A stretch of DNA of 64,000 nucleotides from CAYFPS01 sp964345075 (GTDB taxonomy: Bacteria; CAIWAD01), in NCBI GenBank assembly GCA_964345075.1, contig CAYFPS010000003.1:1-64000 (forward strand), read 5' to 3'. Position numbers and translations under genes: made by a program. Below the pieces are notes generated by a model. It saw nothing but the letters and a program-made list of their open reading frames with translations. It had not been told where the DNA came from and made no database searches. Below, one piece after another: positions 50,876 through 59,931 of this stretch. Each line of letters begins with the position of its first letter. Position 1 is the stretch's first letter.

Positions 50876-53800
50876 TTAGTTGGTGGCGCCCGTCACCCTT
50901 GCTGAGGCAGCTGCTGGCGGTGCGAGAGGGTTCCAGACAGCAACCACGCGAATGCTCCAGGTGTTGCCGGGATCACTCAAGCCGGCATCCAGCGAGACGC
51001 TGGCTGTGTCGGCACCTGGCACATCCAGAACCTGACTCTGGCCGCTGGCATCGGTCAGTTCCAGACGATATCCAGTAACACCCGCCACCGGTGTCCAGCT
51101 GACCGTAATACCATCAAGAGCCGTCCAGCTGATTTCGCTGACCGGAATCTCAACCGGCAATTGCTGGAGCCATGCGCCCATATCGTACATGCCATCGGTG
51201 CCAAAGAGCTCGTGCCAGCGCGGCATGGCTTGCTGGGCTGCCGGACCAAAGCGCATGCGGTGCATGGTCTGCCAGGGCAGATCACGGGCGCGTTCACCCA
51301 GATGCTCACCGGGGGCAAAGGGAATCGCGCGACCATCGCTGCCATGACAGGCGGCGCAGCTTGGTGTTGTTGCTGCCTGATAGTAGCCCATGCCGATTAC
51401 CCAATCACCTTGTATCACACCTTCCGGGCTGATGCCGGCGCTCATGTCCATGGCGCCCCCCAGAACAAATGCGGCGAGATCCAGCATGTCCTGATTGTCC
51501 AGCAGACTTCCAAAGCCGTGACTTCCACTTAGCAGACTGAGAATGCCCTGGCTGTCCAGCGCGCTGTCATGGACGGACGGGAAGCCGTGATCTCCGGCAT
51601 AATCAAAGCCGTGACAGGATGCGCAGCTCCAGCTTTCTGCACCGGCGCCCGGAACCGTATCCGTCCCCTGGCTCCACAGCGGATGATCGCCTGCAGGCGC
51701 AGTCTGGCCGCTTTCGATCCACCAGCGATCGTAGAGGCGACCGCCGCGTGATACATCGCCCAGCGCTCCCGGCAGCAGGTTCATCTCATGGATGACGGTA
51801 CCGCTGCGATCAGCAGCATCCCACATCGCAATGAACTCGGTTACGGCGGGATCGCTCAGGCCGCGCATGGCATCAACAACCTGCGGGTTGACGCTCTGGA
51901 AGTGGAGGCGAACCAGCACACTGGCCGTCGCAGCCGGCAGCTGGTAGAAGACACGGTCGCCTCCGCCACTGTTTTCGTGGAGGTCGGTGTCGGCAAGGCA
52001 GGCGCCCTGCGGGGCCGTGTCCGCGGCGTTGGGTCCGGTGGCCGACCAGCCGGCAGGCAGCAGGCGATTGTCCTTCTGGAAAACATCCGCAGACATCAGG
52101 CTCCAGGTCGGATTGCCTGCCGTATCCACGAAGCGCCCTTCCCAGATCTGCACCTGAGACGGATCCGTGATCGTGCTGTGATGGGGCTCGATGCCCGCAT
52201 CGTGTCCGGTAATGTGACCTGCCTGATCAACCGCGCCACTATGAAAGAGCACCTGACTCTGGGCATCCAGTGCGACCACTTCCAGCCAGGCGCGCCTGAC
52301 GGGAATGCCCGTGGGGAATTTGTGACCGGCATGATTCTGCACACTGACACGCAGCTCGGCGTGGCTGCCTGCATCAGTCAGGCCTGCATCCAGACTGATG
52401 CCACCGGCAAGGAAGCGCTCGGTGTTGGCAATCAGGATGTCATACTGTGCCGCATCCGCCTTGATGTCGAGGGCCGTGATGTTGTCACGCATCAGTTCGA
52501 GCATCATGGTGTTGCCACCCACAATGTCATGGCCACGTGTTGGTGCCCTTAATCCCAGGCCCTGCGGCGGGAAGGTTGAAAGCACATCACCATCGGCGAA
52601 CTCGCGCATATGGCAGCTCTGGCAACTGACATCGGACAGGCTCGAATTGGCGTTCTCCAGCAGCGGAGTCTGCTCGGGGAAACTGCCGACAATCTGTCCT
52701 GAAGCGTCCAGAGTCGGCGTGAACAGTGTGTGACAACTGGCGCAGAGATTGGAGTCCTGCATGTGCGCGCCTTCCAGCGGGACAAAGCCCGTAGAGGCAA
52801 TCATGCTTTCTCCCTGCGGCTCGGCAAAGGGGCCATAGATGCTGTTGTTGCCCTCAATCGAGAAGTTGCCCGACCAGGCTGACTGACCAAGATTGGCGGG
52901 ATCCAGCTGGTGACACAGCGTGCAACTGACGCCTTCCTGCCCGGCAGGATCGCTGTCCAGTTCGGCAAAAGAATAGCTGCCGTCGCCACTCAGCTGATCT
53001 TCCAGATGGCCCATCGGCGCATGGCAGCTGAGGCAGGTGCTCTCAATCAGTCCCGCAGCCGAAGGGAACTCACTCATTTCGTAAGCGACCTTGGCCCGCC
53101 AGTAGGGATCGCGGCTGGAGTTGGCCATCATTGTGGCTTCCCAGAGATGCATGGGGCTGACGTTTTCGCCGTTGTGATCGAAAACACCCGCGCCTGGATC
53201 GTGGTTGTGGCACTTGTTGCAGACAACCGCGGCCCGGAAGTGGTCGGTGGCCCAGACGGCAGGATCCTGGTCATCGCATTCATCGGGAATGCCGTTTCCG
53301 TTCAGGTCAAAACTGCTGCCCGAGGCGATGTCGCAGTCATCCAGCACACCGTTGCCGTTGCAGTCGTTGTCCGGATTGCCCAGCTGGAAGAAGTGCAGGG
53401 TCCAGCCTGTCAGCTGTCCCGTGTCGGAGCTTGCATTATCGCTGACCGTGATACGCCAGTCAGAAGCAGAACTCAGGCCGTCAAAACTGCTTAAGGGGTC
53501 GGGGAAAGGCAGGAAGTCGCCGCTGACCAGACCGGATCCGCTTGCGCCCGAGTCTTCGATGCTGTCCACGTAGGAATCACCCAGTCGAACAGAGAAGCCG
53601 TCAGCACCACTGCCAAAGCCGGATCCCGTGTAGCCGGGACGATCGATCACTGTGGCACTGACCCCGGAGGAGACATGCTCAAGGGTGACGATCAGGTCGC
53701 CATTGTAGGAATGACCAATCTCAAGGCTCAGTTCCATGCCGCTGATCGCAAGATCCTGACTGACAGTCATGCTGTGTGATACACCGGCCGGATCGTTGTC

Positions 53801-56632
53801 CGGAATGTCCAGCGCGAGGGTGCCACTGTCCAGATCCAGCCAGCCATTGCCGCCACCGACGAATTCACACTCGTCCGGATAACCGTTGTTGTTGCAGTCC
53901 TGACTGAAGCCGCTGGCGATATCACATTCATCAGGAATGCCGTTCAGGTTGCAGTCCAGACTGGTTCCACTGGCGATATCACATTCATCGGGGATGCCGT
54001 TCGTGTTACAATCCAGACTGCTGCCGCTGGAGATGTCCACTGCATCATCAATGCCATTCGTGTTGCAATCCGGAAAGTTGACATCGCAGGCCGGACCATC
54101 AAGTAGCAGGCCGAAGTCGCCAGAGGCATTGCTGTAGCCGCTTACGCGAATCGTGTAGCTCTGCCCGGCAGTCACGGACCAGGTGATGGAACTTCGGTAG
54201 TTGGCGCAGTTGTCATCGTTGCACTCAATCTCGTTAGCCGCTGTACCAGGACAGTCGGTGTGGATCGAGAGCACCGTGTCGTAGTTGCCCATGTCACAGG
54301 TCTGGACAGTTGCTGTACCGCTGGTGGCAGGTGTATAGCGGAAGAAGACATCCGGGCTGGTTCCGCTGGATCCGCAGCTGCTGGAACCATGGTTCTCGCC
54401 GGGCTGCTTGCCGCTGGTGGTTCCAAAGACAGGGTCGGCCGAGGGACAGATGATCTGGCCGCAGACACCTTCACATTCATCGGGAATACCATTGCCATCT
54501 GCATCCAGCGAAGATCCACTGGCAATGTCACACTCATCAGGGATGCCGTTTTCATTGCAGTCCTGGCTGCTGCCCGCTGCAATGTCGCAGGCATCGTCAA
54601 TTCCATTCCCGTTGCAGTCGGTGGGTGTTTCACATTCGTCGGGAACGCCGTTTCCATTACAATCCTGACTGAAACCACCGGCGATGTCGCAGGCATCGGC
54701 AATGCCATTGCCATTACAGTCGGTTTCGCACTCATCGGGAACGCCATTCGTGTTACAGTCTGTGCTGCTGCCACTGGCGATGTCACAGTCGTCGGGAACA
54801 CCATTGGCGTTGCAGTCGACTTCGCACTCATCAGGCACGCCATTACCATTACAGTCCTGGCTGTTGCCGTTGGCGATGTCCTGATCATCCGGTGTTCCAT
54901 TGCCATTGCAGTCGGCCGGACCCTGTGCCGGACCCGTTGTCGCTGCGGCGAGGCTGGCCGGACCCGTGCCCGTATACATGCCTACCTGGGCCGTGACAGC
55001 TTCCGGCGGCTGATTGGCATCAAAGCGGAAGGTGTACATCACACCCCAGCGAATGGGATTGTCACTGGTGTTCCAGCTGATCGAGTTCATGCCCTGTGTA
55101 ATCGTCCAGGCATCATTTGAATAGCCAGGGTCATACTGCAGGGGGGCGTGAAAGCCGGCGTTCTGAATGAGGGTTCCGGCAGAAAGCGGAACCTCGAAGC
55201 TGTCAATGGCGCGGGCCATGTCCACATTGTAGAGGCAGTATTCGTAGTGCCACATGCCATTGCCCAGATCCTGACTCTTGACCGCCAGATAGGCGCGGCC
55301 ATCAGGGCTGTCGCCGGGGCCGCCAGCATTTTCGTGTATCACGGGAATTTCTTCAGCCACCAGTGTCATGCTGCCACCCCATGCATCAAGCGCGAGGCCG
55401 ATTTCAGGCAACGTCGATGATCCTGTCATGCCAACGGACCAGGTGCTGCCCGGGCTGCCACTGAAGGTGACGGGCTTCCAGCCGATGCTGTTAACCGGAT
55501 TCACGTCGTCAGCAATGTTGTAGACACCTTCGCTGTAATACAGAGCCGAAGGATGCTGTGCTGGATCGATGTCGTTGTCATTGACCCAGAGGCTGTAATC
55601 GCCCGAATAGGTCACACCCGTCCATTCGCCGGTCCAGGGGTCGATTTCCGAGCGGGGACGCAGTCCGCTGGCATTCAGCCCGGGACTGTAGGTGTCCGTG
55701 CACCCCTGTCCCAGCCAACCACCGGCGCTGTGTCCACTTTCGAAAACACAGTTGGGCAGATCAGGCAGGTCGCACTGGAAACTGGAAAGAGCATAGAAAC
55801 CATGCTTGATCCAGGATACGGCCACTTGTTCAAAGCGGTCGTTTTCAAGGCGGAACAGGTTCTGCACAATGTAGGGATGACGGTTACCCAGACCGCTGGT
55901 CCACTGCAGGTCTGTATCACCGATGTTCCATGAAGTTGTTCCCAGCGCCATGCGCGCGTAATCGCCACTGCGGGCGTGCTGATAGAGCCCGTAGAGCTGG
56001 CAGAAGGTCATGTCCGCGCCCTGTGATACACGATCGGAGCTCAGCTCGAAGTCGGCTTCAAGGGGTGGCAGAGCTGAGGGCGCGTCGCCGCCCGTCCAGG
56101 CCAGTTCAAGCTCCAGGTGGAGGCTGCCCAGACTGTGATTGCCATCAGCATCCAGTCCCAGATCAGCCGCGAGCTTGTCATCCAGCAGCACCTGATTGGC
56201 ATGCATGACCAACAGGTCCATGCCGGGAATCAGGGCGAGCTTCAGTTCCGCCAGATGGGCCAGAACCTGTCCTTCGCGGCTCAGCAGCAGCCAGTCTTCG
56301 ACCGTGTCCGAACTGGCGTCCACCAGACTCATCTCCTCGCCCCTAAGGCTGTCAGTGCTACCGGAAAGCCTCCAGCTCACGGGGATCTGCAGTCTTCCCG
56401 TGGTGGCGGGGAGGAGGCGCGAGCGATCGCTGATCAGCCCGAGTTGCGGGCCGGAAGCGCTTGTCGGTACCTGGTTCAGCTCAATCTGAACGGGCAAGGT
56501 GGCCTGGCGAGTATTCCATTCAACATCCAGCGCCTGACTGCGCCACTGGGTGGATGCCATGACGGGGAGGGACAAGCCAAGCAAGGCAAGTCCGTGCAGT
56601 GCCGCCTTGAGCGACAAAGAGCGGTGTTTCAT
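50876..56632 (-). CDS. Giant secreted multiheme cytochrome with adhesion-type domains
   Basis: 1,918 residues with a Sec signal (cleavage near PVMAS). N-terminal half: a secretory region of unknown fold (about 25-560), then thrombospondin-3-like D-C-N-G-N-G-x-P-D-E-C repeats in three blocks, interrupted by a PPC-type domain (SPDVFFRYTPATSG and SYTIRVSGYS) and a P-proprotein domain (LDIPDNDPAGVSHSMTV, DWRITVSDNASSDTG). C-terminal half: seven CxxCH heme motifs (CNKCH, CLSCH, CTLCH, CASCH, CQSCH, CASCH, CAACH), then a fibronectin type III-like end. It is probably exported to the cell surface and could carry electrons. Its function is unknown. Terminated by the bidirectional hairpin. Confidence 0.85.
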   Translation of the reverse strand: MKHRSLSLKAALHGLALLGLSLPVMASTQWRSQALDVEWNTRQATLPVQIELNQVPTSASGPQLGLISDRSRLLPATTGRLQIPVSWRLSGSTDSLRGEEMSLVDASSDTVEDWLLLSREGQVLAHLAELKLALIPGMDLLVMHANQVLLDDKLAADLGLDADGNHSLGSLHLELELAWTGGDAPSALPPLEADFELSSDRVSQGADMTFCQLYGLYQHARSGDYARMALGTTSWNIGDTDLQWTSGLGNRHPYIVQNLFRLENDRFEQVAVSWIKHGFYALSSFQCDLPDLPNCVFESGHSAGGWLGQGCTDTYSPGLNASGLRPRSEIDPWTGEWTGVTYSGDYSLWVNDNDIDPAQHPSALYYSEGVYNIADDVNPVNSIGWKPVTFSGSPGSTWSVGMTGSSTLPEIGLALDAWGGSMTLVAEEIPVIHENAGGPGDSPDGRAYLAVKSQDLGNGMWHYEYCLYNVDMARAIDSFEVPLSAGTLIQNAGFHAPLQYDPGYSNDAWTITQGMNSISWNTSDNPIRWGVMYTFRFDANQPPEAVTAQVGMYTGTGPASLAAATTGPAQGPADCNGNGTPDDQDIANGNSQDCNGNGVPDECEVDCNANGVPDDCDIASGSSTDCNTNGVPDECETDCNGNGIADACDIAGGFSQDCNGNGVPDECETPTDCNGNGIDDACDIAAGSSQDCNENGIPDECDIASGSSLDADGNGIPDECEGVCGQIICPSADPVFGTTSGKQPGENHGSSSCGSSGTSPDVFFRYTPATSGTATVQTCDMGNYDTVLSIHTDCPGTAANEIECNDDNCANYRSSITWSVTAGQSYTIRVSGYSNASGDFGLLLDGPACDVNFPDCNTNGIDDAVDISSGSSLDCNTNGIPDECDIASGTSLDCNLNGIPDECDIASGFSQDCNNNGYPDECEFVGGGNGWLDLDSGTLALDIPDNDPAGVSHSMTVSQDLAISGMELSLEIGHSYNGDLIVTLEHVSSGVSATVIDRPGYTGSGFGSGADGFSVRLGDSYVDSIEDSGASGSGLVSGDFLPFPDPLSSFDGLSSASDWRITVSDNASSDTGQLTGWTLHFFQLGNPDNDCNGNGVLDDCDIASGSSFDLNGNGIPDECDDQDPAVWATDHFRAAVVCNKCHNHDPGAGVFDHNGENVSPMHLWEATMMANSSRDPYWRAKVAYEMSEFPSAAGLIESTCLSCHAPMGHLEDQLSGDGSYSFAELDSDPAGQEGVSCTLCHQLDPANLGQSAWSGNFSIEGNNSIYGPFAEPQGESMIASTGFVPLEGAHMQDSNLCASCHTLFTPTLDASGQIVGSFPEQTPLLENANSSLSDVSCQSCHMREFADGDVLSTFPPQGLGLRAPTRGHDIVGGNTMMLELMRDNITALDIKADAAQYDILIANTERFLAGGISLDAGLTDAGSHAELRVSVQNHAGHKFPTGIPVRRAWLEVVALDAQSQVLFHSGAVDQAGHITGHDAGIEPHHSTITDPSQVQIWEGRFVDTAGNPTWSLMSADVFQKDNRLLPAGWSATGPNAADTAPQGACLADTDLHENSGGGDRVFYQLPAATASVLVRLHFQSVNPQVVDAMRGLSDPAVTEFIAMWDAADRSGTVIHEMNLLPGALGDVSRGGRLYDRWWIESGQTAPAGDHPLWSQGTDTVPGAGAESWSCASCHGFDYAGDHGFPSVHDSALDSQGILSLLSGSHGFGSLLDNQDMLDLAAFVLGGAMDMSAGISPEGVIQGDWVIGMGYYQAATTPSCAACHGSDGRAIPFAPGEHLGERARDLPWQTMHRMRFGPAAQQAMPRWHELFGTDGMYDMGAWLQQLPVEIPVSEISWTALDGITVSWTPVAGVTGYRLELTDASGQSQVLDVPGADTASVSLDAGLSDPGNTWSIRVVAVWNPLAPPAAASARVTGATN

Positions 56633-56780
56633 GCTACCTCATTGCGTGGTTGGTTTCAGACAAGCCGAAGCTCGGCGTTCCGGGCAAAGCTTCAGAATGC
56701 TGCAAGTATCGGCAGCGGCAGGGGGATAGGCAATAAAAAAAGCACTAATCAGAAGCTTAACAATTCAGGCATCGCGCTGT

Positions 56781-57308
56781 TCATTTTGCGGAATCAGTCT
56801 GGGCGGGGGACTCGGCTTCCTCAACCAGATGGGTCAGACAACTGCACAGCTTTTCCATCTGATCCTGTGTGGCAGCCTGACCGCGACGGGCAACAAGGTG
56901 GAGCAGAAGCACAATGAGAACAGCCAGCGGCACAAACCAGAAGGCCCATGGCTGCTGATCCACGGCCATCTGGCTGCTGCCGAACATCAGTCCGGTAAAG
57001 GCCATGAAGACCGCGCCGATGTACACGGCCATGAAAGCTGTCCAGGCGCCGGGTGCAGGTCCGTACTGGCAACGCAGACGCAGACCGGAGGCCTCTTCCT
57101 CCAGGCGAACATCCAGCACGGGTGTCCAGGCCTTGCGCTCAGGCGCAGGCAGGGTTACGCGCATGTGATCATCCAGCGCTTCGCCATCCAGAGGGCAATC
57201 ACCACGACGCAAAATGTCGCGGGCACGGCTGACCAGCTCAGTGCGCTGACTGCGCGTTTCAATCTCGAAACTTGGCCTTAAGCCTTGTCGGGTTTGGCTC
57301 TTTTTCAT
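56781..57308 (-). CDS. Membrane protein of unknown function (175 aa)
   Basis: Two hydrophobic helices (about residues 90-112, AFMAVYIGAVFMAFTGLMF, and 122-141, FWFVPLAVLIVLLLHLV) are flanked by a charged N-terminal domain and a C-terminal helix. I recognise no family. The N-terminal part (EIETRSQRTELVSRARDIL, CPLDGEALDDHMRVTLPAPERKAW) could be a small cytoplasmic domain. A basic M-K-K start. No close neighbour in the same direction: the multiheme gene follows 149 bp downstream. Confidence 0.65.
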   Translation of the reverse strand: MKKSQTRQGLRPSFEIETRSQRTELVSRARDILRRGDCPLDGEALDDHMRVTLPAPERKAWTPVLDVRLEEEASGLRLRCQYGPAPGAWTAFMAVYIGAVFMAFTGLMFGSSQMAVDQQPWAFWFVPLAVLIVLLLHLVARRGQAATQDQMEKLCSCLTHLVEEAESPAQTDSAK

Positions 57309-57438
57309 GGGGCCAATCTATCAATTGCCCATGCCTTGCTGTCAAGGTCTGGCTGGTTGGAATGCTCATCCCTGGTTGATATGAGCAAAGCTGGTTTGCC
57401 GCAAGGGCCATTTCAGGCCTGTTTCAAAGCTGCAATTC

Positions 57439-57454
57439 TGGCATGACGCTTGCA
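57439..57454 (+). promoter_or_regulatory. Sigma-54 (-24/-12) promoter
   Basis: TGGCATGACGCTTGCA matches the sigma-54 consensus TGGCACG-N4-TTGCW with one mismatch (T for C) and exact spacing between the GG and GC elements. Transcription would begin near 57,465. rpoN is in this window. No activator gene or upstream activator sites are visible. Confidence 0.7.
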
Positions 57455-57464
57455 TTCATCAGAA

Positions 57465-57541
57465 GCAGATTCACACTGACGAAAGCCCCTCCTCCTGTAC
57501 CACCGTTGGCAAGCCCCTTCCTTGACTGGAAGGGGCTTTTG
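57465..57541 (+). ncRNA. Putative sigma-54-dependent small RNA or leader RNA
   Basis: From the predicted start to a terminator is about 77 nt. The transcript contains the pyrimidine-rich CCCCTCCTCCTG (57,486-57,497), complementary to Shine-Dalgarno sequences, in a region predicted single-stranded. The first part (AAAGCCCCTCC) is a near-copy of the terminator's left arm (AAGCCCCTTCC), so it could compete for the right arm. It ends 15 bp before the GH20 start codon, so it may equally be an attenuated leader of that gene. Confidence 0.5.
57511..57541 (+). terminator. Terminator hairpin upstream of the GH20 gene
   Basis: An 11-bp perfect stem (AAGCCCCTTCC / GGAAGGGGCTT) with a 6-nt loop is followed by TTGG; the T-run is short, so termination may be partial. 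Confidence 0.7.
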
Positions 57542-57555
57542 GTATCTTCAGGCTC

Positions 57556-59715
57556 ATGAACACTCATTTTGCCAGCCAGTTGCTGGAAAGGCTGAAGCAG
57601 ACAGGCAGCATCAGTGCGAATGGCCGGACACTGTGGAGGCCCTTTCATGGATTTTCCAGTGTTGGTCCATCGCTTGAAGCTGCCTGCCAAAGCCGCAAAC
57701 TGATTTCTCCGGAAGGGCCCGCACTCAGCTGTGTGCAGCTTGAGGGCGTGGCCGGCGCAGAGGCTTTTCGACTGGAGATCACTGAGGGCGAGATTCGCCT
57801 TTTAGCCTCCAGACCGGCCGGCTGGCAGCAAGGCCTGAACCTGCTATGGCGCTTCAGTCTGCTGGGCTGTCTTCCGCAGGAAGCCGCGATCGAAGCTGCG
57901 CCCCGCATGGCCTGGCGCGGTTTGATGCTGGATCTCGCCCGGCGTTGGTGGCCACCCGAGCTGGTTGAAAGGGTGATCGAGCAGGTTGCCCTGTTCGGGG
58001 GTAATCGCCTTCACCTGCACCTGACGGATGATCAGGGCTGGCGTTTGCCGCTGTCATCCATTCCAGCGATGGACCGGAATCGTCCGCTGGCGGGCCAAAC
58101 CGGTCAGGCCTGCTACACACGGGCAGAGCTTGATGGTTTTGTATCACATGCGCGGGCCCTGGGCGTTGAAATCATGCCTGAAGTTGACCTGCCCGGTCAT
58201 TCCATGGCACTGTTGGCGCTTCGCCGGGAACTGTCCTGTGATGGCAATAAGCGGCAAGTGCCCACGGCCTGGGGCGGCTATCCCAGCCCCTTTTGCCTGG
58301 GTGGCGACAAGCTTCCCGCCTTTGTTGAGGAACTGCTGGATTGCCTTGTCTCGATCTTTCCCTTCGATGTGATACATCTGGGTGGAGATGAGGTCCGTGA
58401 AGAGAGTTGGGATGGCTGTCCGCGCTGTGATCAGCTTGCAAGAAGTGCGGGGCTGGCTGGTAGCCGTGAGCTGCAGCGCTGGTGGACCCCGTGGGTCACG
58501 GCGCGATTGGAGCAGGCGGGGCGACGGGCTGCCTTCTGGGATGAAGCAAGAAGTCTTGGCGCGCCAGCTGGGAGCCTCCTCTTTGCCTGGCGGGGCGATC
58601 AAGCCGTTCGGCAGTCGATTGCCGATGGTTTCGAGACCATTGCCTGCCCGCTGAAGCCCTGCTATCTGGATCACTATCCATCTGAGCAGAGCGCACAGCG
58701 CCGTGCGATCATGGGCCTGAACCGGGTTGAGGACATCGCCGCCTGGCGTCCCCTTTCCACCGGTGCTGCTGGCGGACAGGCGAATCTGTGGAGCGAATAT
58801 CTTGCAGACACGGATCTGCTGATGGAGCGGCTTCAGCCGCGACTGGCGATGGCGCTCGAGAAACTCTGGGACGATCGAGAGGCAGTGCCAGCAGGGCTTG
58901 ATGATCTTCACCGCACACTTTGCCGGGCAAGTGCCTGGAAAGCCCACGAGCGAGCTGTTGTGATACATGGCACAGCGCTGGCCCCGATGGATCGAGCCCT
59001 GCATGTGCATGTCTCCTGCCCGCCATTGGCTGAAGAGCTCAGGATCGAATCTTCAACTCTTGGCCTGAGCAGCAGGCAGGAGGCCGGCGTGCGGGAGCTG
59101 CACATAGCGTCCCCGGGCCAACCCGGCATGCACACACTGGAGCTGAAGACCTTCGCCAAAGGCCGTGAGCTTGGCCACATTCAGCTGCGGCTTGGCTGGA
59201 TGAAGGCCTTGCCGGCGCTTGCGGAATCAAGCGACAGGCTCTTTCTGCTGAAGGCATCCGAGCCGGACTGGCAGCGGGTGCATGGCCGCGAGCTGAGTCT
59301 GAAGCAGCTCCCCCGTGATACAGATCGCTTCCTTGAGTTGATCGCGCAACAGGCTGGAGAAGGGGCCTGGAACAAAATGGAACTGCATGCCGCAGCCACT
59401 CCCGACCTGCCGCGAATTTCACCCTGGCCCGAGCCCTTCGGCCTGCGTCTGGATCGCTCCATTGAGCTTCCCATTGGCGGATCGGTTGTCTTTGAGACAG
59501 CCAGCATGGGGCTGGCCCGCCTTCATGTGGATGGTCAGTTGCTGATAGATCATGACGGTTTTCAGCCTGCTGACCGCTCCAGCGCGGAGTTTCTACTGGA
59601 GAAGGGCAGACATCGGCTCCGGCTTGAATGGCTGCGCTTCAGGCGCGAGGCAGGGGTCATCCTCAAGTGGATGGGACCCGGGGCGAAAGGCAGGATCGAA
59701 CTGCCGGGGGGATGA
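57556..59715 (+). CDS. Beta-N-acetylhexosaminidase (GH20)
   Basis: 719 residues. An N-terminal beta domain (1-115) precedes the GH20 barrel (about 118-460): MAWRGLMLDLARRWW, HLHLTDDQGWRLPL, MPEVDLPGHS, and the catalytic Asp278-Glu279 in IHLGGDE. A C-terminal PA14-like segment (about 630-719, VFETASMGLARLHVDGQLLIDHDG) may bind sugar. GH20 enzymes release GlcNAc or GalNAc from chitobiose or glycans. There is no signal peptide at the chosen ATG and the ribosome site is weak, so it is either cytoplasmic or the true start differs. Directly behind the sigma-54 leader and terminator. Confidence 0.9.
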   Translation: MNTHFASQLLERLKQTGSISANGRTLWRPFHGFSSVGPSLEAACQSRKLISPEGPALSCVQLEGVAGAEAFRLEITEGEIRLLASRPAGWQQGLNLLWRFSLLGCLPQEAAIEAAPRMAWRGLMLDLARRWWPPELVERVIEQVALFGGNRLHLHLTDDQGWRLPLSSIPAMDRNRPLAGQTGQACYTRAELDGFVSHARALGVEIMPEVDLPGHSMALLALRRELSCDGNKRQVPTAWGGYPSPFCLGGDKLPAFVEELLDCLVSIFPFDVIHLGGDEVREESWDGCPRCDQLARSAGLAGSRELQRWWTPWVTARLEQAGRRAAFWDEARSLGAPAGSLLFAWRGDQAVRQSIADGFETIACPLKPCYLDHYPSEQSAQRRAIMGLNRVEDIAAWRPLSTGAAGGQANLWSEYLADTDLLMERLQPRLAMALEKLWDDREAVPAGLDDLHRTLCRASAWKAHERAVVIHGTALAPMDRALHVHVSCPPLAEELRIESSTLGLSSRQEAGVRELHIASPGQPGMHTLELKTFAKGRELGHIQLRLGWMKALPALAESSDRLFLLKASEPDWQRVHGRELSLKQLPRDTDRFLELIAQQAGEGAWNKMELHAAATPDLPRISPWPEPFGLRLDRSIELPIGGSVVFETASMGLARLHVDGQLLIDHDGFQPADRSSAEFLLEKGRHRLRLEWLRFRREAGVILKWMGPGAKGRIELPGG

Positions 59716-59931
59716 GGCATTGCTCTACGGTGGCTTGATCTTGTTTTTATGATCAGTACAGAAGTTCTGTCTTTTGGCAGGTGTGCCCTCCTCGCCACCC
59801 CCCACCCACCCGGGGTATAGCTTTGTGCTGCTTCTGAAGTTCCCCGTATGTCGGGGAATCTCTGAAGAATTTCATTGTGTGTCACGAAAGCCGGGCAGAG
59901 ATGCAGGATTTCCCTGCCTGTTCCTGGAAGC

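Larger units (their letters stand above)
1031..59322. repeat. Dispersed octamer GTGATACA / TGTATCAC, 60 copies
   Basis: Hand reading finds 35 GTGATACA and 25 TGTATCAC on the plus strand, against about one or two expected by chance; a further 14 seven-base matches (GTGATAC plus another base) occur. All but one (47,699) lie inside genes and occur in two sense and three antisense-compatible frames (V-I-H/Q, G/R/S-D-T, x-Y-H, V-S-x). The bases outside the octamer show no preference. Examples: 7289, 10412, 19468, 20245, 27564, 28410, 58369, 58960 (plus); 23906, 24628, 38330, 50702, 58140 (minus). Confidence 0.9.

Noticed and set aside
59716..59931. Hairpin TTCCCCG-TATGT-CGGGGAA (59,840-59,858) as a terminator
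   Set aside because: No T-tract follows on either strand, so I cannot support a terminator.
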